NCBI GenBank assembly: GCA_002441205.1
Contig: DJVN01000058.1
Location: 1-5,797 of the forward strand
Length of the DNA: 5,797 nt
Reading direction: 5' to 3'
Source: Syntrophaceae bacterium UBA6255
Lineage (GTDB): Bacteria > Desulfobacterota > Syntrophia > Syntrophales > Smithellaceae
Shown: in pieces, positions 1 to 5,585 of the stretch
How positions within the stretch are numbered: the stretch's first letter is position 1
Layout: each line of letters starts with the position of its first letter
Made by a program: the position numbers and the translations under genes
The notes under the pieces: model-generated
What the model was told of the DNA's origin: nothing
Seen by the model: only the letters and a program-made list of their open reading frames with translations
Databases searched by the model: none

Positions 1-1
1 T

Positions 2-1051
2 CGGGTTCGGGACCTGGATGCCGGCACCGCGCACATTTATCTTGAGTTTGAATATCGCCGTGTGGGCTGCCCACGGTGTGGAACCGTGAAGAGGGAGACG
101 CTTTCATGGCTGGCCAGTTCGGCCCGATTCACGCAACGGTTCGAAGACCGGATCGGGTTGCTTTGCCGGGAGATGAGCGTGAAGCGGGTTGCTGAACTCA
201 ATGATCTGAGCTGGGATCAAGTGTGTCGCATGGAAAAGAGCTATATGCGTCGTTTGATGGAAGAGCATCCTCCTTCTGAGCAACTTCGTGTGATTGGCAT
301 TGATGAAATATCCATCCGGAAAGGCCACACCTATGCCATTGTGGTTGCCGATCTGGATCAGAAGCGCCCCATCTGGCTGGGCGGACAGGGACGTACAGAA
401 AAGGACATGGATCTGTTTTACGAGGTGATGGGCGAAAAACGCTGCACATCGATCCAATTGGCGGTTATGGATATGTGGAAACCGTTTCGCAAATCAACAC
501 TGGCAAATGCCCCCAATGCCCGGATTGTTTATGACAAATTTCACATTATGAAACATCTGTCCGATGCCCTCGACGAGGTCAGGCGCAGCGAATACAAGAG
601 AGCCAGCGAGAAGGATAAGCGATTCATTAAAGGGCAACGCTACACTTTACTATCTCATAAATCCAATCTGGATCTGAAAGGACAAAAATCTTTGGAAATG
701 CTTTTAAAAGCCAACAAGCGGTTGCACAAGGCCTATTTATTGAAAGAGTCTTTCGGCCAGCTTTGGGATTACGGTAATCCGACTTGGGCGCGAAAGTTCT
801 TTGATAACTGGAAAGCACAACTCCGTTGGCAGCGACTGACATCCTTTGAGAAGTTTGCCGACCTCATTGAAAAACATTGGGATGGAATCATCAGTTACTG
901 CCATCCTGATCACAAAGTGTCCTTGGGATTTATGGAAGGCCTGAACAACAAGATTCGTCTGATTCAGCGCAGAGCATACGGCATCAAAGATCAGGAATAT
1001 CTTATGCTCAAAGTGATTACGTCATTCATTCATGAACAGAAAGTAGTCTGA
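2..1051 (+). CDS. ISL3-family transposase, 5'-truncated by the window edge
   Basis: DDE transposase that would catalyse cut-and-paste movement of its insertion sequence. The frame is open from base 2, so the true start lies upstream; a GTG at 62 is internal. Numbering from the first visible codon (349 residues): residues 1-26 are the end of the N-terminal zinc ribbon, with one CxxC pair (C23, C26) visible and its partner pair presumably off the window. A helix-turn-helix-like stretch lies at about 55-85. The DDE domain starts at VIGIDEISI (D101), continues to AVMDMW (D157), then YDKFHIMKHL, and ends at MEGLNNKIR (E312). These blocks and their order are typical of the ISL3 (IS204/IS1001/IS1096/IS1165) family, whose members are usually about 400 aa or more, so roughly 50-60 residues are missing. 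The frame is intact to the stop, and an IR-like end follows immediately, so this copy may be functional. Base composition is more GC-rich than the genes to its right, consistent with acquisition. Confidence 0.95.
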   Translation, partial: RVRDLDAGTAHIYLEFEYRRVGCPRCGTVKRETLSWLASSARFTQRFEDRIGLLCREMSVKRVAELNDLSWDQVCRMEKSYMRRLMEEHPPSEQLRVIGIDEISIRKGHTYAIVVADLDQKRPIWLGGQGRTEKDMDLFYEVMGEKRCTSIQLAVMDMWKPFRKSTLANAPNARIVYDKFHIMKHLSDALDEVRRSEYKRASEKDKRFIKGQRYTLLSHKSNLDLKGQKSLEMLLKANKRLHKAYLLKESFGQLWDYGNPTWARKFFDNWKAQLRWQRLTSFEKFADLIEKHWDGIISYCHPDHKVSLGFMEGLNNKIRLIQRRAYGIKDQEYLMLKVITSFIHEQKVV

Positions 1052-1054
1052 TTT

Positions 1055-1078
1055 ATGCACAACAAAGTCGGAAGACCC
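1055..1078. repeat. Probable right terminal inverted repeat of the ISL3 element
   Basis: The segment begins four bases after the transposase stop and ends in CGGAAGACCC. Read inward from the outside it begins GGGTCTTCCG, which resembles the GG-starting ends (GGCTCTTCCG-like) known for ISL3 elements. The family usually places this end just after the transposase. The matching left repeat is outside the window, so the boundary is inferred. ISL3 elements usually make an 8-bp target duplication, which here would be ATAAATCT at 1079-1086. Confidence 0.7.
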
Positions 1079-1308
1079 ATAAATCTTTTTGGCACGTTCG
1101 CTTATATTACGAGAAATTCTTCGAATTTACTGCACGAATTTAATGTCAGGCGGACGGAATATCTTTAGAAGGAATCTCTCCGTTTTGACCTTACAAAATA
1201 TTGCGCCGATTATTTCATTTAGTTTTATATAATCGAATTTCATAACACTGAATACCGGACAATGATGCGTTGATGATTATAAAATTTAAAACGACTGGGT
1301 TAAGCAAT
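1079..1308. other. AT-rich gene-free spacer between the IS and the TPR gene
   Basis: No convincing gene is seen. It holds a short inverted repeat, AAATTC-TTC-GAATTT (1114-1128), with another GAATTT at 1135. A 38-codon minus-strand ORF (1127-1243) has no Shine-Dalgarno sequence and is probably chance. The stretch lies downstream of the minus-strand TPR gene, but no hairpin followed by a T tract was found for it. Confidence 0.6.
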
Positions 1309-1941
1309 CTAAAAACAATATGCTTTGCGCTTAGCCCATTTCAAGACCTTGCAATCTCCTAATTCACACGCCTTTTGCGCGTCGCGGCAGCCCATAGTTT
1401 TATCTCCCTTTAATATATAAGTAATCCCCCGGTTGTTGTAAGCAATGACGTCCGCGGTATTCATGTGAATCGCCTCGTCAAAATCCTTAATAGCCAGCTG
1501 ATACTGTCCCAGTTTTGCATAAGCCTTGCCTCGATTGTTATAGGCCGCAGCCATATCCGGTTTCAGGCGGATGGCTTGACTGCAATCCTCAACAGAACGA
1601 TGATATTGACCAAGCCAATAATAAGCGTCCCCCCGGTTGATATAGGCATAAGCATAATCGGGCTTTAAACGGATTGCCTGATCATAGTCACTAATCGCAT
1701 TTTTGTACATGCCGAGATCGGCATAAGCATTCCCCCGACTGTTATGGGCGCTGGCATAACTTGGTTGCAACATAATAGCTTGGTTCAAATATTCAATAGC
1801 CTTTTTCGGATCTGTAAACTTTCCCCCGTCACGATCCCACAAGGCGTCGGCATGATTAAACCAATCCTCTGCTGTTATGCTCAAGACCGGAAAACATAAA
1901 AGAGTTAAAATCAGTAAAATGGAAAAGATAATTTTTTGCAT
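1309..1941 (-). CDS. Exported tetratricopeptide-repeat protein
   Basis: A 210-aa protein made of TPR helices, probably a protein-binding scaffold in the periplasm or outer envelope; the partner is unknown. Residues 1-24 form a Sec-type signal peptide (KK-poor, hydrophobic core IIFSILLILTLLCFPVLS, likely cleaved after ITA). C16 is not in a good lipobox. After a divergent first repeat (about 25-60, with DPKKAIEYLNQAI) come four 34-residue units at about 63-96, 97-130, 131-164 and 165-198, each with the NRGxAYxxLGxYxxAIxDxxxAIxLxP pattern. The fourth degenerates into GCRDAQKACELGDCK and the protein ends AYCF; the cysteines C185, C192, C197 and C209 are clustered there, suggesting disulfides. This tail is, from memory, common in deltaproteobacterial TPR proteins. 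The start ATG is preceded by a GA-rich weak RBS (AGAAGAAG). It stands alone and is transcribed toward the IS. The function is not predictable beyond binding. Confidence 0.88.
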   Translation of the reverse strand: MQKIIFSILLILTLLCFPVLSITAEDWFNHADALWDRDGGKFTDPKKAIEYLNQAIMLQPSYASAHNSRGNAYADLGMYKNAISDYDQAIRLKPDYAYAYINRGDAYYWLGQYHRSVEDCSQAIRLKPDMAAAYNNRGKAYAKLGQYQLAIKDFDEAIHMNTADVIAYNNRGITYILKGDKTMGCRDAQKACELGDCKVLKWAKRKAYCF

Positions 1942-1961
1942 AACACTTCTTCTTTAATCAC

Positions 1962-2037
1962 GGGTATGAACCCCAGGGCAAGCCCTGAACCCTGATTCCG
2001 CTCCAAGGGGCGGGGTATGATACCCTCCGCTGTGCGG
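1962..2037. repeat. Palindrome-rich intergenic repeat (REP-like)
   Basis: Dense inverted repeats are packed into about 76 bases in an otherwise AT-rich region: GGGT-ATGA-ACCC (1962-1973), CAGGGC-AA-GCCCTG (1974-1987), GGGTAT-G-ATACCC (2013-2025) and CCGC-TGT-GCGG (2027-2037). The GGGTATGA motif occurs twice, at each side of the block. The GC content contrasts sharply with the flanks. This is the look of a dispersed REP or MITE-type intergenic element, and I recall similar GGGTATGATACCCC sequences in deltaproteobacterial genomes. It lies just upstream of the TPR gene, so it could also form an RNA structure in that leader. A minus-strand frame runs through it (to 2218), but its C-terminus is just translated palindrome and I do not call it a gene. 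Confidence 0.55.
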
Positions 2038-2078
2038 GATTGTTCGACTTAAAAATTTCAATGCGCTGCGCTTTTGAC

Positions 2079-2097
2079 ATTTGAGTCTCACAATAAA
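2079..2097. repeat. Direct repeat copy 1 (ATTTGAGT-YY-CACAATAAA)
   Basis: Nineteen bases match the copy at 2679-2697 except for two adjacent swapped bases (CT here, TC there). The similarity does not extend clearly on either side. The copies are in the same orientation and 600 bases apart. Their meaning is unknown: they could be remains of an element end, a protein binding site, or chance in AT-rich DNA. Confidence 0.45.
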
Positions 2098-2236
2098 TAG
2101 CAAAATATAAGTTGTACCAATGAATTTGACCCATCATAGCACGACACATTCTTTTTTGAAGAAATATTTCGGGAGGGTAAATAATTTTAGAAAAAGGCAA
2201 CACCTTGCAACAATTCATTTGAGGGCAATGACAAAC

Positions 2237-2512
2237 CTAAACACTTCTTTCTAAATGCTCGTAAATAAATGGATACCGGCTTGTTATCTGCGCAAATATC
2301 CGTCCAGTTTTTTCCTTCAACATAGTAAAACCTGTTTTATAAAAAGCTAAGCGAATAAACGAAAGATTTTCGATATTTGAACCAAGACCAGGATTCTCAA
2401 GATCATTCAAGTGGGTTAAATTGCTTGAAAGAATATCTGCCTCTTCGTTTGAGGGCGGGCGGCTTTTAAGGATCTCCGGTTTAAACCCTACGCCATACGT
2501 GGATAAACACAC
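2237..2512 (-). CDS. Hypothetical protein, 91 aa or less, possibly a gene fragment
   Basis: I do not recognise this. The frame reads like coding sequence, with mixed polar and hydrophobic residues such as LSSNLTHLNDLENP, LSFIRLAFYKTGF and LKEKTGRIFAQITSRYPF. No signal peptide, membrane segment or cysteine-rich motif is visible apart from C2. The GTG start at 2512 has no clear Shine-Dalgarno sequence and an in-frame TAA lies just before it, so the start is doubtful; an ATG at residue 64 is an alternative. It lies 17 bases after the stop of the 43-aa ORF on the same strand, in a different frame. The two may be a small operon or pieces of one decayed gene. No paralogue is in the window. Confidence 0.4.
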   Translation of the reverse strand: MCLSTYGVGFKPEILKSRPPSNEEADILSSNLTHLNDLENPGLGSNIENLSFIRLAFYKTGFTMLKEKTGRIFAQITSRYPFIYEHLERSV

Positions 2513-2529
2513 TATTTTTTACATAGCTT

Positions 2530-2661
2530 TCATTTCTCATTTTCTGATTTTGCTTTATTTTTCATCTCAGCGAGAAATTCATCTGAAAAATATTCCCTTC
2601 CCGTGTTTGTTTCAGCTCTATTTACGCTTTTAACCCGGCGCTGCATCTGATCGCTTGTCAT
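2530..2661 (-). CDS. Small hypothetical protein, 43 aa
   Basis: An ORF from ATG (2661) to TGA encodes a highly charged, hydrophilic peptide: MTSDQMQRRVKSVNRAET, then REYFSDEFLAEMKNKAKSENEK. The amino-acid mix and full codon use look more like a real protein N-terminus or small soluble protein than chance translation of AT-rich DNA. There is no transmembrane segment or cysteine. The Shine-Dalgarno sequence is weak (TGAGA, about 7 bases before ATG). It starts downstream of the terminator of the minus-strand DUF6812-like gene and is followed, 17 bases later, by the 91-aa ORF. It could be the first part of a gene broken by frameshift; I cannot name a family. Confidence 0.4.
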   Translation of the reverse strand: MTSDQMQRRVKSVNRAETNTGREYFSDEFLAEMKNKAKSENEK

Positions 2662-2678
2662 ATTGAAGTCTCATTAAA

Positions 2679-2697
2679 ATTTGAGTTCCACAATAAA
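2679..2697. repeat. Direct repeat copy 2 (ATTTGAGT-YY-CACAATAAA)
   Basis: Partner of the copy at 2079-2097, 17 of 19 bases identical and in the same orientation. This copy overlaps the A tract (T tract on the minus strand) of the terminator at 2695-2721 and lies about 20 bases upstream of the 43-aa minus-strand ORF. Confidence 0.45.
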
Positions 2698-2721
2698 AAA
2701 ATCCCCAAAACAGAAGTTTTG
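2695..2721 (-). terminator. Probable intrinsic terminator of the DUF6812-like gene
   Basis: On the minus strand a 6-bp perfect stem CAAAAC-TTCT-GTTTTG (2721-2706) is followed by GGGGA and seven T residues (2701-2695). The stem is AT-rich and four or five bases separate it from the T tract, so it is a moderate terminator. It lies 44 bases after the stop of the minus-strand gene at 2765. Confidence 0.6.
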
Positions 2722-2764
2722 CTGATTTAACCCCGGACATTTTTAAAATTAATGATCGGACTGA

Positions 2765-3031
2765 CTATTCTCTATTCGCGGAATTTTTCGGAACAACCGA
2801 ACGGACATGACGTCTTCTAAGATTGAGAACCGGAGAAGTCCAGTTTCGCCCTGAACCATCAAGTGCAACGAGCTCGACATTTTCAAGACACAGAAACTCC
2901 TGATCATCGCGATTTATATAATTGGATAACGGATTGGCATAGCCATTCGGGGGCAGTACTATATCACCTTCTATCCGGTAACGATCCGTCTCTACCACAA
3001 TTCTCTCTTTTTTTACTTTTACGGAAAGCAT
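2765..3031 (-). CDS. DUF6812-like small protein
   Basis: An 88-aa protein with the pattern ERIVVETDRYRIEGDIVLP, then GYANPLSNYINRDDQEFLCL, VELVALDG and a closing RRRHV. The V-E-T-D-R-Y-R-I-x-G-x-I-x-L-P block, the LSxYxNRxDxxFLxL block and the final RRH match my memory of the DUF6812 family, small predicted beta-rich cytoplasmic proteins of unknown function. I chose ATG 3031 (MLSVKVKKERI) over an upstream ATG at 3112, because the family homology begins here, an AGGT lies 7 bases before it, and the extra 27 residues look like translated intergenic DNA. There is no signal peptide. It is divergent from the lipoprotein gene at 3333 and followed by a terminator, so it is monocistronic. The tail KNSANRE is unconserved. 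Confidence 0.78.
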   Translation of the reverse strand: MLSVKVKKERIVVETDRYRIEGDIVLPPNGYANPLSNYINRDDQEFLCLENVELVALDGSGRNWTSPVLNLRRRHVRSVVPKNSANRE

Positions 3032-3332
3032 CAGACAACCTAAGTTATTGAGTAAGGGATGCCCCTTTGACCAATATGCAATATGGCAAAGGCTATTTGG
3101 GATAATTTTCAAGCACTACATCTTTGTGAATATTATAGGAAGTACGGTTTTACAAGTCAATAAAATCTTGAAGAGTCTAAAGCCTTTATATCAGGGTGCA
3201 TTAAATAATCTTTATGAAAAATTATCAACGGCAACAGGCCGATTTTATATTTTACAGGAAAATGAATTGTGTTATTATTACACAGCGGGAAAGATAAGTT
3301 CATCAGACGAACAATTTTAAAAGGATGTAATT
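3032..3332. other. Divergent intergenic region between the DUF6812-like and lipoprotein genes
   Basis: About 300 bases contain the control regions of the two divergent genes. A candidate promoter for the plus-strand gene is listed separately; no convincing promoter was found for the minus-strand gene. A 7-bp tandem CAATATG doublet sits at 3072-3085. A plus-strand frame starting at TTG 3048 runs to a stop at 3320. Its later half (KSLKPLYQGALNNLYEKL, then YYYTAGKISSSDEQF) looks somewhat protein-like, but it has no RBS and would overlap the promoter, so I leave it uncalled. Confidence 0.5.
3251..3278 (+). promoter_or_regulatory. Candidate sigma-70 promoter for the lipoprotein gene
   Basis: TTTACA (3251-3256) and TATTAT (3273-3278) each match the sigma-70 consensus at five of six positions, with a 16-base spacer. 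Transcription would start near 3285, leaving a leader of about 48 bases before the ATG at 3333. Confidence 0.5.
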
Positions 3333-4064
3333 ATGTTAAAAAATCTGAAAAATGCCATTGATGGCTCCGATGCATTGTTTTTATTTTTATTTTCTATAAT
3401 GCTGACTATTATTGTATTCACCGGTTGCCAGACCGCCGCACAGAGGAAAGCGGAGTTGTTGCAAGCTGAAGATGAAGCGCTAAAACAAAGAGACAGAATT
3501 TGTTATCAAAATATTAAGCAAAAGCATGAAAAAGACAAGGATGTTTTGTCCTATATGGAACCATGGCTGGATTCCGATGCAGCGAATGGTTATCAGGGCT
3601 TTTTTGATGGCAGCAATAAGATACCCACAGACTACGAGGTCAAAATCATCATTGGTATTTATAATGACATCGCCCATTGTCGCGCTGAAATGATCGAAGG
3701 CCTGAAGAGAATCAACCCCGACATGGTTCCTATTTATGTTCAAAGTTATCGTGCATCGGATCTCAATATGACCGAACTTATTGAACGTAAAATAAGCTGG
3801 AAGGAAGCCCAGGAGAGAAAAATAGCATTAGACAATGAGACTGATCAAAGAATTCGGGCAGAGCTATCACGTTTAGAACAAGATTTAGAGACATTTCGTT
3901 ATGATGATCCGGCAAATCGGCGTGCAGATGCAAAATCGGATTCAGCGTCTGCATTAATACAAAACAAACAACAAGAAGCCCTGTCTGAACAACTTCGCAA
4001 TCAGCGCTTGATGCAGAACCAGCCGGTTTGCGTCAAAACTGGCAACATACACTATTGCCGGTAA
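3333..4064 (+). CDS. Predicted lipoprotein of unknown function
   Basis: A 243-aa protein. Residues 14-30 form a hydrophobic signal segment preceded by a long charged N-region (MLKNLKNAIDGSD), ending in a lipobox-like VFTGC. C32 would be lipidated and Q33 at +2 predicts the outer membrane. After it comes a helical, charged body: about 34-72 (AEDEALKQRD, KQKHEKDKD), a middle with C57 and C116 (IYNDIAHCRAEMIEGLKRI), then a coiled-coil-like region at 148-225 (ELIERKISWKEAQERK, AELSRLEQDLETF). The end is PVCVKTGNIHYCR, where C233 and C242 could form a disulfide; short C-x(n)-GN-x(n)-C tails are seen on various small lipoproteins. The family is not recognised. RBS AAAGGA lies 7 bases before ATG. 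It is the first of a run of plus-strand envelope genes; no terminator follows, but the next gene has its own promoter candidate. Confidence 0.85.
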   Translation: MLKNLKNAIDGSDALFLFLFSIMLTIIVFTGCQTAAQRKAELLQAEDEALKQRDRICYQNIKQKHEKDKDVLSYMEPWLDSDAANGYQGFFDGSNKIPTDYEVKIIIGIYNDIAHCRAEMIEGLKRINPDMVPIYVQSYRASDLNMTELIERKISWKEAQERKIALDNETDQRIRAELSRLEQDLETFRYDDPANRRADAKSDSASALIQNKQQEALSEQLRNQRLMQNQPVCVKTGNIHYCR

Positions 4065-4239
4065 TGTTTTCAGTTGCAGAAACCATCGATCGGTATCACG
4101 GCCTAAGCCATAAAGCACAGATCGTGGCATTTAGAAAAAGGCATGGCCTGTTTAAGGATAGAGGCACTATTGACAAATTAATATTAAGGGTATATCTAAA
4201 CTGTGCAATTCATAAAATATAAACACAGGAGATGATGAT
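4065..4239 (+). promoter_or_regulatory. Intergenic region with candidate promoter (TTGACA at 4170)
   Basis: TTGACA at 4170-4175 matches the -35 consensus perfectly. The -10 is less sure: TATCTA at 4193-4198 (17-base spacer) or TATATC at 4191-4196 (15-base spacer). The leader would be about 35 bases before the ATG at 4240. No terminator for the preceding lipoprotein gene was seen, so some read-through is possible. Confidence 0.45.
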
Positions 4240-4734
4240 ATGAAAAATATTTTGTCCGCTGTTATGGTCGTATTATTCATATTTGGCTTTTTATCAACTT
4301 CCCACGCAGAAGATCCTGACACGCTTTGGAAAGCACGTGCCGCACAGGCATCTGAAAAACTGAAGGAAATAAAGAAAAAAATGGCAAAGGATGATTCTAA
4401 AGTGTTAAGATTAGAAGGCATGGTGGAATCAGCATACGCAATGATTATTGCCGCGCCAGATGTTACCATGAAAAAAACACCCACACTTGCCACATATCAT
4501 TTTCTTTTAAGTTATGGCGATGATGGCATGTTGGACGTTGTGTATCTTTACGATTTAAAAACAAAGAAATACATAGGCATGAGAATTGACCGTCTTCCTA
4601 AAAACAGAGGCGTTGTGTTCTTTGAAGGGAAACTTGATAATTTTATAACGATATCAAACTATACTGATATGAAGGAACCTAAGGTGATGTTCAGCAAGAG
4701 CGATCCTTTCAAGATATATGTTTTAGATAAATAA
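4240..4734 (+). CDS. Secreted periplasmic protein of unknown function
   Basis: A 164-aa protein with a clean Sec signal peptide: MKN, hydrophobic LSAVMVVLFIFGFL, and cleavage predicted after SHA (A23). The mature part starts with an amphipathic, lysine-rich helix (about 28-70: TLWKARAAQASEKLKEIKKK) and then a probable beta domain (about 80-164: TYHFLLSYGDDGMLDVVYLYD, KKYIGMRIDRLP, GVVFFEGKLDNFITI, PFKIYVLDK). There are no cysteines in the mature protein and no catalytic motif that I recognise. The RBS AGGAG sits 8 bases before ATG; the two ATGs at 4232 and 4235 are out of frame. A strong terminator follows. It may act with the preceding lipoprotein, but that rests only on adjacency. It has no recognisable family. 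Confidence 0.85.
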   Translation: MKNILSAVMVVLFIFGFLSTSHAEDPDTLWKARAAQASEKLKEIKKKMAKDDSKVLRLEGMVESAYAMIIAAPDVTMKKTPTLATYHFLLSYGDDGMLDVVYLYDLKTKKYIGMRIDRLPKNRGVVFFEGKLDNFITISNYTDMKEPKVMFSKSDPFKIYVLDK

Positions 4735-4752
4735 TTTTTGGTATGAACCGGG

Positions 4753-4799
4753 AAAGACTATATTAAGCAGTGGAATGCTAGTATAGTCTTTTCTTTTTT
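4753..4799 (+). terminator. Strong intrinsic terminator
   Basis: A perfect 10-bp stem AAAGACTATA (4753-4762) pairs with TATAGTCTTT (4782-4791), and a further inner stem AGCA (4766-4769) / TGCT (4776-4779) caps it with loop GTGGAA. Ten of eleven bases at 4789-4799 are T, with one C. It lies about 18 bases after the stop of the secreted-protein gene and ends its transcript. Confidence 0.9.
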
Positions 4800-4887
4800 G
4801 TCTTACGGCACCATCAATTCCCGAAGATGCTGATAAAAATCAAATCCTGCAACAACGCCGAGATAAAAATATTGAACGGGGGACATG

Positions 4888-5187
4888 ATGTCTGATCAAA
4901 TACATTACATTGATTCCTGCATTGCTTATTATGAAGCAAGGATTAAAAGCGATAAGGCATTAATAAGAAATTACAAAATATCTATAAAAGAAAGAAGCGC
5001 CTGTGATTGGTTTATCACACACTTTCAAGACTGTATAAGTCATTATAAGGATTTGATAAAAAAATATGAGGCTTCATTAAAATACAATGAGGCAAAGCTT
5101 GCAAAATTCAAAATTGAGAGATCTGCCGCAGACGGGAAAAAATTCACGGTTATACAAGGCGGTCTTTGCGAAAATATGAAGGGGTAG
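4888..5187 (+). CDS. Small helical Cys-containing protein of unknown function
   Basis: A 99-aa protein, mostly alpha-helical and coiled-coil-like with Tyr/Lys/Glu-rich repeats (YEARIKSDKALIRNYKISI, HYKDLIKKYEASLKYNEAKLAKF). Four cysteines (C11, C39, C49, C94) are spread along it. There is no signal peptide or membrane segment, so it is probably cytoplasmic. Two ATGs are possible: 4885 and 4888. I chose 4888 because the GGGGGA RBS (4878-4883) is only one base from 4885 but four from 4888. The stop is followed after two bases by the next ATG, and the next gene's RBS (AAGGGG) lies inside this gene's last codons, so the two form a tightly coupled operon. It starts 88 bases after the terminator of the preceding gene. 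No clear promoter was found in between. I do not recognise the family. Confidence 0.75.
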   Translation: MSDQIHYIDSCIAYYEARIKSDKALIRNYKISIKERSACDWFITHFQDCISHYKDLIKKYEASLKYNEAKLAKFKIERSAADGKKFTVIQGGLCENMKG

Positions 5188-5189
5188 GC

Positions 5190-5585
5190 ATGGCTATTTC
5201 CCAAAAACAAAACGGCATGTCAGCTATTGGCTGGATGTTATTCATAGGATTGATTGTTGCTGTTTCGGTACCGGGAATGAAAATAATACCGATCTATCTC
5301 AACGATATGAAGATTCACAACGCGCTGAACAAACTGGAATCCGATTTAGCGTCCCAAGTATCTTCCGCAACTCCGGAAAAAATCAAAAGTGATTTATTAA
5401 CCCGTTTTGCCCTTCAACAAATGCCGGAAATTACCCCGGATGAAATCATGATTACGCAAGCAGATAACAAATACACGGTAAGAATAACCCATCAATACAG
5501 AGAACGGATCATACAAGACAAGTATTTCACCTTCAACGTCGACAAATCAGTCGATATACCGTCGATTGTAATGAAAGATCGATAA
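5190..5585 (+). CDS. DUF4845-family single-pass membrane protein
   Basis: A 131-aa protein with the DUF4845 layout: NGMSAIGWMLFIGLIV at the start, one transmembrane segment (about 13-30), then K-x-x-PIYL and DxxKIxxALNxLESDL, a helix-rich linker (about 61-80), and a beta-rich end (EIMITQADNKYTVRI, then YFTFNVDKSV). The family normally has about 110-130 aa, so this is full length; its biochemical role is unknown. In many beta- and gamma-proteobacteria it lies near lepB/rnc, but here it sits elsewhere, as often in other groups. The start at 5190 is chosen because AAGGGG lies 5 bases before it and family homology starts there; an upstream TTG at 5166 is unlikely. It is translationally coupled to the preceding gene. 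No good terminator was found. Confidence 0.82.
   Translation: MAISQKQNGMSAIGWMLFIGLIVAVSVPGMKIIPIYLNDMKIHNALNKLESDLASQVSSATPEKIKSDLLTRFALQQMPEITPDEIMITQADNKYTVRITHQYRERIIQDKYFTFNVDKSVDIPSIVMKDR

Larger units (their letters stand above)
1..1078 (+). mobile_element. ISL3-family insertion sequence, right part
   Basis: The element comprises the partial transposase and the probable right inverted repeat. The left end, first part of the transposase and left inverted repeat lie before the window. Nothing in the right flank reads as the continuation of an interrupted gene, so it seems to have landed in intergenic DNA on this side. Confidence 0.85.

Noticed and set aside
104..457. Minus-strand frames inside the transposase gene (also 198-449 and 627-842)
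   Set aside because: They lie fully antisense to a clear transposase and their products look like reverse translations of it, with no RBS.
1127..1243. 38-codon minus-strand ORF beginning MKFDYIKLNE
   Set aside because: No Shine-Dalgarno sequence, AT-rich, length within chance expectation, no recognisable motif.
1465..1668. Plus-strand frame across the TPR gene
   Set aside because: Antisense shadow of the TPR repeats.
1958..2218. 86-codon minus-strand ORF
   Set aside because: Its C-terminal half is translation of the palindromic repeat, it lacks an RBS, and no domain is visible.
2421..2633. Plus-strand 70-codon frame
   Set aside because: Overlaps both small minus-strand ORFs, which have more protein-like composition; its hydrophobic C-terminus reflects T-rich DNA.
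3048..3320. Plus-strand 90-codon frame starting at TTG
   Set aside because: No RBS and it spans the promoter candidate; part of it looks protein-like, so a decayed gene is not excluded.
4028..4222. Plus-strand 64-codon frame overlapping the lipoprotein end
   Set aside because: Overlaps the lipoprotein gene in another frame, no RBS, and covers the TTGACA promoter candidate.
4167..4493. Minus-strand frame with hydrophobic stretches
   Set aside because: Antisense to the signal peptide and helix of the secreted protein, which has a good RBS and terminator.
4832..4870. Two GATAAAAAT copies 30 bases apart before the 99-aa gene
   Set aside because: Short A-rich words expected by chance; no matching -35 element was found.
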